This document shows, piece after piece, positions 17,276-25,373 of a stretch of DNA of 64,000 nt. This DNA is from Polaribacter sp. MED152 (GTDB lineage Bacteria; Bacteroidota; Bacteroidia; Flavobacteriales; Flavobacteriaceae), in NCBI RefSeq assembly GCF_000152945.2, contig NC_020830.1:2304501-2368500 (forward strand), read 5' to 3'. The translations under genes were made by a program, and so were the position numbers. The notes beneath the pieces are model-generated. The model was given only the letters and a program-made list of their open reading frames with translations, did not search any database and was not told the DNA's origin. Each line of letters begins with the position of its first letter. The first letter of the stretch is position 1.

Positions 17276-18961
17276 TTATTTCTTAGTCCAGCTATCTCTT
17301 AAACCAACAATTTTGTTAAATACCAAAGCTTCTGGTTTTGAGTCATGATCTACGTTAAAATAACCCAACCTTTGAAATTGAAAACGTTCTCCAATTGCAG
17401 CAGTTTGTAAACTTGGCTCTAAGTAGGCATCAATAATTTCTAAAGAGTTAGGATTCAAAAATTCCATAAAATTTTTGTCTTTATGCGAATCAGGTGCTTC
17501 ATCTAAAAACAAACGATCATAAGCTCTAACTTCTGCTTTAATAGCGTGTTTAACAGAAACCCAATGTAAGGTTCCTTTCACTTTTCGCATACTTTCAGGA
17601 GTTCCACTGCCAGATTTTGTTAATGGGTCATAAGTACATTGAATTTCTGTAACATTTCCATTTTCATCCTTAGTGCAGCTATTTGCAGTAATGAAGTAAG
17701 CATTTTTTAAACGAACCTCTTTCCCTAATTTTAAACGGAAGAACTTTTTGTTAGCCTCTTCTCTAAAGTCTTCTTTTTCAATATAAATTTCTCTTGAGAA
17801 AGGTACTTTTCTACTACCAAAGCCCTCTTCGTAATCATTATAACTTGCGTCTAAAAGTTCCTCTTCTCCTTCAGGATAATTTGTAATAACCACTTTTACT
17901 GGGTCTAAAACACCCATTACTCTTTTTGCAGTTTTATTTAAATCTTCTCTAATTTTAAATTCTAAAAGTGCAACATCAATTACGTTTTCACGTTTAGAAA
18001 CTCCAACTGTTTCTATAAAGCTTCTAATAGCAGCAGGTGTATATCCTCTTCTTCTTAAGCCAGAAATTGTAGGCATTCTAGGGTCATCCCAACCAGAAAC
18101 AATATTCTCTTCTACTAGTTTTAATAACTTACGCTTACTCATAATAGTATAGCTTAAGTTTAATCTAGAAAACTCACGTTGTTTTGGTGGATTTGGATAT
18201 TCTGATTCGCTAAATTTATAAACATTTTCTACAAACCAATTGTATAATTCTCTGTGTGGCTTAAATTCTAAAGAACATAAAGAATGAGAAATTTGTTCTA
18301 TATAATCGCTTTCTCCATGTGTCCAATCATACATAGGGTAAATGCACCAATCTGTACCAGTTCTATGATGAGCTTTGTACATAATTCTATACATTAATGG
18401 GTCTCTCATTAACATATTTGGACTAGCCATATCTATTTTAGCACGTAAAACGTGTTCCCCTTCTTTAAATTTACCCTCTTTCATTCCATGAAATAATTCC
18501 AAGTTTTCATTTACAGATCTGTTTCTATAAGGGCTGTTTGTACCTTCTTCAGTTGGTGTGCCTTTTTGTATTCTCATTTCTTCAGAAGTTTGAGAATCTA
18601 CATAAGCCTTACCATCTTTTATTAATAATATTGCCCAATCATATAATTGTTGAAAATAGTCTGAAGAATAACATTCGTTTGCCCAATTGTAACCCAACCA
18701 AGCTATATCTTCCTTAATTGCATCTACATATTCTTGTTCTTCTTTGGCAGGATTTGTGTCGTCAAATCTTAAATTTACAGGTGCATTGTATTTTTCACCT
18801 AAGCCAAAACTAATACCAATTGCTTTGGTATGACCAATGTGTAAATAGCCATTTGGTTCAGGTGGAAAACGAAAACGTAAATCGTCTTTTGGCATTCCAT
18901 TAGCCAAATCATCTTCTATAATATGCTCTAAAAAATTCAGTGATTTATTCTCTTCAGACAT
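17276..18961 (-). CDS. glnS: Glutaminyl-tRNA synthetase
   Basis: This is a 561-residue class I aminoacyl-tRNA synthetase that charges tRNA-Gln directly. The ATP-binding HIGH motif is in PNGYLHIGHTKAI (H41-H44). The KMSKS equivalent is IMSKRK near residue 275. The anticodon-binding beta-barrels occupy the C-terminal third. Length is normal for GlnRS, and the N-terminus lacks the extra tRNA-binding domain of eukaryotic enzymes. A -7 box for its promoter is present at 18989-18996. Confidence 0.97.
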   Translation of the reverse strand: MSEENKSLNFLEHIIEDDLANGMPKDDLRFRFPPEPNGYLHIGHTKAIGISFGLGEKYNAPVNLRFDDTNPAKEEQEYVDAIKEDIAWLGYNWANECYSSDYFQQLYDWAILLIKDGKAYVDSQTSEEMRIQKGTPTEEGTNSPYRNRSVNENLELFHGMKEGKFKEGEHVLRAKIDMASPNMLMRDPLMYRIMYKAHHRTGTDWCIYPMYDWTHGESDYIEQISHSLCSLEFKPHRELYNWFVENVYKFSESEYPNPPKQREFSRLNLSYTIMSKRKLLKLVEENIVSGWDDPRMPTISGLRRRGYTPAAIRSFIETVGVSKRENVIDVALLEFKIREDLNKTAKRVMGVLDPVKVVITNYPEGEEELLDASYNDYEEGFGSRKVPFSREIYIEKEDFREEANKKFFRLKLGKEVRLKNAYFITANSCTKDENGNVTEIQCTYDPLTKSGSGTPESMRKVKGTLHWVSVKHAIKAEVRAYDRLFLDEAPDSHKDKNFMEFLNPNSLEIIDAYLEPSLQTAAIGERFQFQRLGYFNVDHDSKPEALVFNKIVGLRDSWTKK

Positions 18962-18988
18962 CCTATATTTATTAAATAAATTGAGCTA

Positions 18989-18996
18989 CAAAATTA
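18989..18996 (-). promoter_or_regulatory. -7 promoter box of glnS
   Basis: On the minus strand this reads TAATTTTG, an exact TAnnTTTG match, 27 bases before the glnS ATG. No convincing -33 element was found. Confidence 0.45.
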
Positions 18997-19074
18997 CATA
19001 AAATACTTTTCAGCTATTGAGTATTTGTAACAAAATCGTAAATTAATGCTCTAATAAAATAAACGAGATAAACT

Positions 19075-19290
19075 ATGAGTAATCAAATTAGTAATTATAC
19101 TTGCCCAAAGTGTAATAATAAGACGTATAAATTAGGTCAAATGAGAGCAACAGGTGGTACATTATCAAAAATTTTTGATATTCAAAACCAGAAATTTACA
19201 AGTGTAACTTGTGAGAGATGTACTTATACCGAATTTTATAAAACAAAAACTAGTGCAATTAGCAATGTTTTTGACTTTTTCACGAGCTAG
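19075..19290 (+). CDS. Small zinc-ribbon protein (DUF2082/YpzJ-like)
   Basis: This 71-residue cytosolic protein has two CxxC knuckles, CPKC (C10, C13) and CERC (C46, C49), which make a four-Cys zinc ribbon. The segment GQMRATGGTLSKIFDIQNQ between them matches the small 'nucleic-acid-binding Zn-ribbon' family (COG3478). The biological role of the family is unknown. The gene stands alone between glnS, which diverges from it, and the VOC gene. Confidence 0.8.
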   Translation: MSNQISNYTCPKCNNKTYKLGQMRATGGTLSKIFDIQNQKFTSVTCERCTYTEFYKTKTSAISNVFDFFTS

Positions 19291-19317
19291 AACCTTCTAA
19301 TCCGTTGATTTTTATCG

Positions 19318-19325
19318 TATTTTTG
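19318..19325 (+). promoter_or_regulatory. -7 promoter box upstream of the VOC gene
   Basis: TATTTTTG is an exact TAnnTTTG match. It places the transcript start near 19331, which argues that the ATG at 19349, not a TTG at 19331, is the start of the following gene. Confidence 0.5.
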
Positions 19326-19348
19326 TAATCTTGAAAAAAGTTTTAAAA

Positions 19349-19732
19349 ATGCCTAATTTTTCTTTTGATCATATTGCAATCTCTGTAAAAGATGTAGATG
19401 AATCTATTTCATTTTACAAAAAAGTATTTGATTTTAAAGAAATTCCAAATACAGCATCTACATCTAAAACAAGATGGTTGTTACTAGATGATAAAATTCA
19501 GTTACATGTTATTCCTAGGCCAGATTTTAAGGTAGTTACCAATAAAGCTGTTCATTTTGCATTATCAACCAAAAATCTAATTTCCTTTTCAGAACACTTG
19601 GAGGATTTAAACATTGATTTTTCAGATTGGATTGGCTCTGTAAATAAAGATTATGTTAGAGCAGATGGTGTTTTACAAATCTATTTTCAAGACCCAAATG
19701 GATATTGGATTGAAGTTAATAATACAGTATAG
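19349..19732 (+). CDS. VOC-family (glyoxalase/bleomycin-resistance fold) protein
   Basis: This is a 127-residue single-domain protein of two beta-alpha-beta-beta-beta modules. It has FDHIAISVKDVDESISFYKK at the start and YFQDPNGYWIEVNN at the end. The His near the N-terminus, a central His (LHVIPRP) and the late Glu (WIEV) are the usual metal ligands of the fold. Substrate cannot be told from sequence; glyoxalase I and many isomerases or dioxygenases share it. The ATG at 19349 is preferred to an in-frame TTG at 19331 because the promoter box at 19318-19325 would leave that codon at or before the transcript start. Confidence 0.85.
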   Translation: MPNFSFDHIAISVKDVDESISFYKKVFDFKEIPNTASTSKTRWLLLDDKIQLHVIPRPDFKVVTNKAVHFALSTKNLISFSEHLEDLNIDFSDWIGSVNKDYVRADGVLQIYFQDPNGYWIEVNNTV

Positions 19733-19751
19733 AATGTAACCTTTACACTTT

Positions 19752-20177
19752 ATGAAGAAAGAAAGTAAAAAACCAGATTTAGTAGTTTTTAATGAGGAAA
19801 CTCAACAGTATGATGCTGCTCTAAAGCCTTATGGTACGTCTGCAAGCTCTCCTGTAATTAAACCATTAAATACAGCCAGTTGGAAAAACGATGGTATTCA
19901 ACGTGTAAACAAACAATTGAAATCTAAGTTTGACGAGGTTAAGAAAGAGTATGAAGCTTTAATGCAAAAGTTTCAGTACAATGATTTAATTTATAATGCC
20001 AAATTTAGTTTTGAGCCTATTTTTGGCGAAAATTATCATTTGTACAATAATAAAAATAACGAACCTTTTTTATCAATTATTGCTCCAGAGCAATGTAGCT
20101 TTGAATATTTAGGTTCATTTAGATTGAACACAGATAAAATGTGGGAAAAGATAGAAACACCTAATAAAGAAGCATAA
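19752..20177 (+). CDS. DUF2452 protein
   Basis: This is a 141-residue soluble protein without signal peptide. Features are KPLNTASWKNDGI, a charged helix around 55-80 and FEPIFGENYHLY followed by LSIIAPEQC. These match the DUF2452 family, found mostly in Bacteroidota, whose function is unknown. The stop is directly followed by the folB ATG, and the VOC gene lies 19 bases upstream, so VOC-DUF2452-folB-VOC form one tight transcription unit. No catalytic motif is visible. Confidence 0.8.
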   Translation: MKKESKKPDLVVFNEETQQYDAALKPYGTSASSPVIKPLNTASWKNDGIQRVNKQLKSKFDEVKKEYEALMQKFQYNDLIYNAKFSFEPIFGENYHLYNNKNNEPFLSIIAPEQCSFEYLGSFRLNTDKMWEKIETPNKEA

Positions 20178-20534
20178 ATGGGAATTATAAAAGTTAATAA
20201 TATAAAACTTTATGCTTTTCATGGTTGTCTGGATGAAGAGGCTAAGATAGGTTCTTGGTATAGAGTAGATGTTGAAGTAAAAGCCAATTTAAAGAAATCT
20301 TCAAAAACAGATGATTTAGCAGACACAGTAGATTATGTTCATTTAAATCATATCGTTAAGGAAGAAATGCAAATTAGATCTAAATTGTTAGAAGAGGTTG
20401 CACAAAGAATTTTAGATCGCTTTTTTACAGAGATAAAAATGCTTAAAAAAGCAACTGTTGCTGTTTCTAAAATTAATCCACCTATTGGCGGAAATGTTGA
20501 GGAAGTTGTTATTGTTTTGTCTAAAAAAAGATAA
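20178..20534 (+). CDS. folB: Dihydroneopterin aldolase
   Basis: This is a 118-residue enzyme that converts dihydroneopterin to 6-hydroxymethyl-dihydropterin and glycolaldehyde in folate synthesis. It has the expected YAFHGCLDEEAKIG segment with the substrate-binding Glu region, a DTVDYVHLN segment and a late VSKINPPIGG with the catalytic Lys area. Length matches the family. It starts on the base after the DUF2452 stop and sits 5 bases before a VOC gene. No other folate gene is in the window. Confidence 0.93.
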   Translation: MGIIKVNNIKLYAFHGCLDEEAKIGSWYRVDVEVKANLKKSSKTDDLADTVDYVHLNHIVKEEMQIRSKLLEEVAQRILDRFFTEIKMLKKATVAVSKINPPIGGNVEEVVIVLSKKR

Positions 20535-20539
20535 ATGCA

Positions 20540-20920
20540 ATGAATCTAAATCAAGTAACAATACCTGCTTTAGATTTAGAAAAAGCGGTTGCGTTTTATC
20601 AAACTTTAGGATTAGATTTAATAGTTGATGCACTGCCAAATTATGTAAGATTTATATGTCCAGATGGTAATTCTACTTTTTCTATTCATAAAGTAGAAGA
20701 GTTGCCTCAAAATTCTGGAACTTCTATTTACTTTGAGTGTGATGATTTAGATGAAAAAGTAGCAAATTTGCAGGATAAAGGAATCGTTTTTGATGAATTA
20801 CCAAATGATAAATCTTGGTTATGGCGTGAAGCACGATTAAAAGATACCGCCAACAATCAATTGATTTTATATTATGCAGGAGAGAATAGAGTAAATCCTC
20901 CTTGGAAAATCAAAAAGTAA
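20540..20920 (+). CDS. VOC-family protein (second copy)
   Basis: This is a 126-residue single-domain glyoxalase/bleomycin-resistance fold protein. It has IPALDLEKAVAFYQTLGL at the start, FECDDLDEKVANL in the middle and RLKDTANNQLILYYAGEN near the end. It is not a close copy of the VOC protein at 19349, so recent duplication is unlikely. The ligand is unknown. It is the last gene of the unit before tRNA-Cys. Confidence 0.85.
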   Translation: MNLNQVTIPALDLEKAVAFYQTLGLDLIVDALPNYVRFICPDGNSTFSIHKVEELPQNSGTSIYFECDDLDEKVANLQDKGIVFDELPNDKSWLWREARLKDTANNQLILYYAGENRVNPPWKIKK

Positions 20921-20927
20921 AAAATGC

Positions 20928-20957
20928 TTGCAAGCTTTGTAAATTTCCGTAAATTTG
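20928..20957 (+). promoter_or_regulatory. Promoter of tRNA-Cys
   Basis: TTG at 20928-20930, 19 bases, then TAAATTTG at 20950-20957 fit the Bacteroidota -33/-7 pattern. The transcript would start about 12 bases before the mature tRNA. Confidence 0.65.
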
Positions 20958-20974
20958 CAATCCAATAATTAAAA

Positions 20975-21045
20975 GGTGTCTTGGCCGAGTGGCTAGGCAA
21001 TGGTTTGCAAAACCATGTACAGCGGTTCGAATCCGCTAGACACCT
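20975..21045 (+). tRNA. tRNA-Cys (GCA)
   Basis: A 71-base cloverleaf can be folded. The acceptor arms GGTGTCT and AGACACC pair fully. The anticodon stem ATGGT/ACCAT encloses the loop TTGCAAA with anticodon GCA. The T arm is GCGGTTCGAATCCGC. The discriminator base is T (U73), the known identity base of tRNA-Cys. CCA is not encoded. Confidence 0.97.
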
Positions 21046-21048
21046 CAA

Positions 21049-21083
21049 AAAAAACTCTGATAATTAACTTATCAGAGTTTTTT
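21049..21083 (+). terminator. Terminator after tRNA-Cys
   Basis: AACTCTGATAA (21053-21063) and TTATCAGAGTT (21069-21079) form a perfect 11-bp stem with a 5-base loop, followed by a T tract. Confidence 0.88.
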
Positions 21084-21186
21084 GTTTTTAGCTATTGTTC
21101 TTCTTTCAAATAGAGCTATTGACCAGTTTATCATAGTTAATTAATTATAATACATTAAATTAGCTTTAGCCAAAAGATTATTTTTC

Positions 21187-22638
21187 ATGAATCGACTTTC
21201 TATAACATTACTAATTTTATTTAGTTGTATAATGCCATCAATAAGTTTTGCTCAGATTACAAAAGCAAAACTAAATAGTTTTCAAGTTGATCAGCAGCAT
21301 AAAGTTATTTTGTGGCATGTATCAGATTTAGATTCTATAAAAAATAAAAAATCAATAGGTTTTACAGAAAATTTGAAAATTGAAATACCAATTGACTTAG
21401 AATGGAATTATAACAAAGTATATTCTATAACTAACGATGGTTCTGATTATAAACTTTATTTAACTAAGCTTCCTATTATTCAAATTGGTTTTGATGAAAA
21501 TAAAATTAATAGCAAAAATAAAATTGTTGGTAGTTTCTCTTATTATGAGGGTAATTCTTATCAGCAGTCAATAATTGGTTTAAGACATAGAGGAAATTTA
21601 TCTTTATCATTCAGTAAAAAATCTTTCGATTTAGAATTTTGGAAAGACAGTTTAGGTAAGAAAAGTAGAAATATTCAATTCAAGAATTTACGATCTGATG
21701 ATGATTGGATCTTAGATGCCATGTTTAATGAACCTTTACGAATAAGATCTGCAATAGCTACAAATTTATGGAACAGCATCAATACACCTTACTATGCTGA
21801 TCTAGAACCAGAGGCTAAAAGTGGTTTCAATATTCAGTTTGTAGAAGTATTTAAAAACCAAGAATATTATGGAGTTTATCAATTATCAGAAAGTATAGAT
21901 AGAAAACAACTGAATCTAAAAAAGAACAAAGAGGCTGAAATTCGTGGCGAATTATTTAAAGCTGATTCTTATAAAGGTGGCCCTAGTTTTGAGAAAATAG
22001 TCGAAAAATCAATTTATATAGATCCGAAATGGAATGGTTGGGAAATTAAATATCCTGTAATAAATGATGAATATTATTGGAATAATTTAGTTAGTTTTTC
22101 GAATTTAGTTATCAATAGTTCTTCTCAAGAATTTAAAGATAAAATTGAAAGTAAAATCAACATTTCTAACGCTATAGATTATTACATTTTTGTAAATTTA
22201 ATGGGTGCAACAGATAATATGGGTAAAAATTATTACTTGGCTAGGTATGACAAGAATGAGCCTTACTTTTTTGTTCCTTGGGATTTAGATGGTGTTTGGG
22301 GTGTGATACAAGATGGCAAGCCACAATATTTTACGAGCAAAATTGTATTAGAAAACGGACTGCTAAAAAGGTTAATCACCGAAAATCCTAACAATTATAA
22401 ACAGAAATTAAAAAATCGATGGCAAACATTAAGGGCTAAAGAGTTTTCTAATGAGTTTCTTTTTAAAGAAATAAATGTTCTTTACTCTAAATTTTCGGAT
22501 GAAAAAATTTATGAAAGAGAGTTTTTAATTTGGCAAAATAAACTTAATAAAACAGCAAATCAAGAGCATTATAATCATTTGCAAAATTGGCTACAGGAAA
22601 GACTAGTTTATCTAGATAATTATTTTAGTAATTTATAA
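21187..22638 (+). CDS. Exported CotH-kinase-family protein
   Basis: This 483-residue protein has a signal peptide ending in SFAQ (residue 22-23). Motifs of the CotH family are GLRHRGNLSLSFSKKSFDLEF with the phosphate-binding Arg/Lys, FVEVFKNQEYYGVYQLSESID in the N-lobe, a VNLMGATDNMGKNYYLAR stretch, and FFVPWDLDGVWG, equivalent to the metal-binding WDxD segment. CotH of Bacillus is an atypical secreted protein kinase acting on spore-coat proteins. In non-spore-formers the substrate is unknown, and some members occur with surface or cell-wall proteins. It is a single gene with no spore-coat partner nearby, so the target cannot be guessed. Length is in the usual range. Confidence 0.85.
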   Translation: MNRLSITLLILFSCIMPSISFAQITKAKLNSFQVDQQHKVILWHVSDLDSIKNKKSIGFTENLKIEIPIDLEWNYNKVYSITNDGSDYKLYLTKLPIIQIGFDENKINSKNKIVGSFSYYEGNSYQQSIIGLRHRGNLSLSFSKKSFDLEFWKDSLGKKSRNIQFKNLRSDDDWILDAMFNEPLRIRSAIATNLWNSINTPYYADLEPEAKSGFNIQFVEVFKNQEYYGVYQLSESIDRKQLNLKKNKEAEIRGELFKADSYKGGPSFEKIVEKSIYIDPKWNGWEIKYPVINDEYYWNNLVSFSNLVINSSSQEFKDKIESKINISNAIDYYIFVNLMGATDNMGKNYYLARYDKNEPYFFVPWDLDGVWGVIQDGKPQYFTSKIVLENGLLKRLITENPNNYKQKLKNRWQTLRAKEFSNEFLFKEINVLYSKFSDEKIYEREFLIWQNKLNKTANQEHYNHLQNWLQERLVYLDNYFSNL

Positions 22639-22737
22639 ATAAAATTGTAGTTGTATTAAACTCAATCTTTAGATTTTTCTTAACGATTAACAATCTTTTT
22701 TTTAACATCTTTGTAACAAACTTAAGTTACTAAGAAG

Positions 22738-23580
22738 ATGAAAATTTACCCAATAGAAACAGGGAATTTTAAATTAGATGGTGGTGCAATGTTTGGTGTT
22801 GTACCTAAAACTATTTGGCAAAAAACAAATCCTGCAGATTCAAATAATTTAATAGAAATGAGCATGCGTTGCTTGTTAATTGAAGATGGAGATCGATTAA
22901 TTTTGGTTGATACAGGTCTTGGAAATAAGCAGTCAGATAAATTTTTTGGTTACTATTATTTATTTGGTGATTTTTCTTTAGATACTTCTCTTAAAAATTT
23001 AGGATTTCATAAAGATGATATCACAGATATTTTTTTAACTCATTTACATTTTGATCATTGTGGAGGTGTTATTGAAAGAAACAAAGATGGGCTACTAATA
23101 CCAGCATTTAAGAATGCCAAAGTATGGTCTAATGATAAACATTGGTCTTGGGCAACAGAACCAAATCCAAGAGAAAAAGCATCATTTTTAAAAGAAAATA
23201 TAAATCCTATTAAAGAAAATGGTCAGTTAGAATTTATACACCGTAATTATCAAGAGCAAATAGGTTTCGATGTTTTATTTATGGATGGTCATACAGAAAA
23301 GCAAATGCTGCCTAAACTAACATACCAAGACAAAACCTTGGTTTTTATGGCAGATTTATTACCAACAATTGGTCATATACCTCTACCATATGTTATGGGT
23401 TATGACACTAGGCCATTACTTACCATTAAAGAAAAGGCCGACTTTTTAAACCTTGCTGCAGATGAAAATTTCTATCTATTTTTAGAGCACGATGCACATA
23501 ATGAAATTTGCACTGTAAAGCACACAGAAAAAGGAGTTAGACTTAACACAACACACAAATTTTCAGAAATATTTAGTTAA
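22738..23580 (+). CDS. Metallo-beta-lactamase-fold hydrolase
   Basis: This is a 280-residue cytosolic protein with a full binuclear metal site. It has THLHFDHCGG (H102, H104, D106, H107), a later DGHTEKQM His, an ADLLPT Asp and a C-terminal LEHDAH. The DTGLGNK segment is typical of the lactonase-like branch (AHL lactonase, YtnP). The substrate is uncertain; AHL-lactone cleavage is possible but not shown. It precedes the subtilase gene by 13 bases and is probably co-transcribed with it. Confidence 0.87.
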   Translation: MKIYPIETGNFKLDGGAMFGVVPKTIWQKTNPADSNNLIEMSMRCLLIEDGDRLILVDTGLGNKQSDKFFGYYYLFGDFSLDTSLKNLGFHKDDITDIFLTHLHFDHCGGVIERNKDGLLIPAFKNAKVWSNDKHWSWATEPNPREKASFLKENINPIKENGQLEFIHRNYQEQIGFDVLFMDGHTEKQMLPKLTYQDKTLVFMADLLPTIGHIPLPYVMGYDTRPLLTIKEKADFLNLAADENFYLFLEHDAHNEICTVKHTEKGVRLNTTHKFSEIFS

Positions 23581-23593
23581 AAAACATACAGAA

Positions 23594-25306
23594 ATGAGAA
23601 ATGTAAGAGCGTATTTTTTGAGTGCTTTCATAGCACTTTTTTTGGTAGGCTGTAAAACAACACAAACAGTAGTTGTTCAGCCAAATTTTAATGAAATAAA
23701 TCCAACTCCAGCAAAAAAAACAGATTTATCTGAAAGTGATTTTCAAATTTGGTCGCATTTAGATATTACTCAAGATTCTATTGCTGGTATGAGTTTAGCT
23801 AAAGCTTATCAATTTTTAGAAGGTAAAAAAAGTAAAGAAGTAATTGTTGCAATTGCAGATTCTGGAGTAGATGTAAAACACGAAGATTTAAAAGATGTAC
23901 TTTGGATAAACCCATCAGAAATTGATAACAATAATATAGATGATGATAAAAATGGTTTTGAAGATGATGTCTTTGGATGGAATTTTCTGGGCAATAAAGC
24001 AGGAGATATTGTTACTATAGATCAATTAGAAATTACAAGATTGGTAAAAAAAGGAAAAATAAAATTTGCTAATGTTGATGTAGCAACTTTATCAGAAGAA
24101 GTTAAAAAAGAATATGATGCGTATTTAAAGTTGGTAAAAGAATACGATGCTACAATTATTGAAAAGGAAGCAGAAATCAGTAAAATGGAAGATTACCTAA
24201 TAACATTAGGTTTAATTCAGCAAGATTTTACTGCAGTTAAAGAATTGGCAAAACAAGAAGATTTAACCTTAGAGTTGGTGAATGGTCTAAAAGCGCCGAA
24301 CTTAAAAACCTTAGTTAAAATTAAAAATGTAGCCAATATTTTACAGCAAGGAATGAGCGAGGAGAACCTACATGAAGAACATGAAAAGGTTGTAGAATAT
24401 TTAACCGAGATTAAAAAAGCAATGAAAGGTTATGATTTAGAAATGAATTATCGTCAAACTTTAGGCGATGATTTGTATGATATTTCAGATAAGTTTTATG
24501 GTAATAATAATGTGTTAGGTACTGCAGATGCAGCTAAACATGGTACTCATGTTGCAGGTATTGTTGCAGCAAATACCACTAATAACATAGGAGCAGTAGG
24601 TGTAGCAAATAACGTAAAAATTATGACTGTTAGAATTGTGCCTGATGGAGATGAGCATGACAAAGACGTAGCTTTAGGTATAAAATATGCTGTAGACAAT
24701 GGAGCAAAAATTATAAATACAAGTTTTGGTAAACGTTTTTCACCAAATAAAGACTGGGTTTACGATGCTATAAAATACGCTGCAGACAATGATGTTTTAA
24801 TTGTAAATGCAGCTGGTAATGATGGTAAAAATATAGACACTAGAGCATCTTATCCAACAGATTCTAAAGACATGATTACTGAATTTGCAGATAATGTAAT
24901 AACCATTGGCGCAAGTAGTTTGGCTTACGATAAAAATTTACCAGCAAACTTTTCTAATTACGGTAAAATCAATGTAGATGTTTTTGCACCTGGTGTAGAT
25001 ATTTATTCTTCTGTACCAAATGATAAATACGAGGCTTTAAGTGGTACATCTATGGCAGCACCTTCAACTGCTGGAGTAGCAGCTTTAATAAGAGGATATT
25101 ATCCTAATTTATCAGCGAAAGAGGTAAAAGAAATTTTAATGAATTCTGGAGTTAAAATTAACTTTAATGTCATTAAACCTGGTTCTCAATCAGAAAGTAA
25201 TCCAGAAGGTGAATTAGTTCCGTTTTCTGAGCTGTCAGTTTCAGGTAGAATTATAAATGCATACAATGCCTTACAATTGGCAGATTATATATCAAACAAA
25301 AAATAA
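23594..25306 (+). CDS. Subtilisin-family (S8) serine protease lipoprotein with long insertion
   Basis: This 570-residue protein has a lipoprotein signal peptide (LFLVGC, C20). The triad is D89 (IADSGVD), H316 (KHGTHVAG) and S486 (SGTSMAAP), with the oxyanion Asn in NAAGND. About 227 residues lie between Asp and His, against about 32 in subtilisin. The extra part (about 135-305) is highly charged and helical, with coiled-coil-like stretches. No inhibitor prodomain and no type IX sorting domain are evident. It should act at the periplasmic or outer face of a membrane. It follows the hydrolase gene by 13 bases; a weak terminator follows at 25306-25340. Confidence 0.92.
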   Translation: MRNVRAYFLSAFIALFLVGCKTTQTVVVQPNFNEINPTPAKKTDLSESDFQIWSHLDITQDSIAGMSLAKAYQFLEGKKSKEVIVAIADSGVDVKHEDLKDVLWINPSEIDNNNIDDDKNGFEDDVFGWNFLGNKAGDIVTIDQLEITRLVKKGKIKFANVDVATLSEEVKKEYDAYLKLVKEYDATIIEKEAEISKMEDYLITLGLIQQDFTAVKELAKQEDLTLELVNGLKAPNLKTLVKIKNVANILQQGMSEENLHEEHEKVVEYLTEIKKAMKGYDLEMNYRQTLGDDLYDISDKFYGNNNVLGTADAAKHGTHVAGIVAANTTNNIGAVGVANNVKIMTVRIVPDGDEHDKDVALGIKYAVDNGAKIINTSFGKRFSPNKDWVYDAIKYAADNDVLIVNAAGNDGKNIDTRASYPTDSKDMITEFADNVITIGASSLAYDKNLPANFSNYGKINVDVFAPGVDIYSSVPNDKYEALSGTSMAAPSTAGVAALIRGYYPNLSAKEVKEILMNSGVKINFNVIKPGSQSESNPEGELVPFSELSVSGRIINAYNALQLADYISNKK

Positions 25307-25340
25307 TAGCACCAAACAATTAAAGATTGTTGCTATTTTT
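25306..25340 (+). terminator. Terminator after the subtilase gene
   Basis: AACAAT (25315-25320) pairs with ATTGTT (25326-25331), with an outer ATAGC/GCTAT pair and a short bulge, followed by T residues. The outer arm begins at the last base of the stop codon. Confidence 0.5.
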
Positions 25341-25373
25341 ATACTTTTATAAACACTTAAAAAATCAATTTAT

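Noticed and set aside
19331..19348. TTG start for the VOC gene adding six residues
   Set aside because: The TAnnTTTG box at 19318-19325 puts the transcript start at about this point, and the family begins at the downstream ATG.
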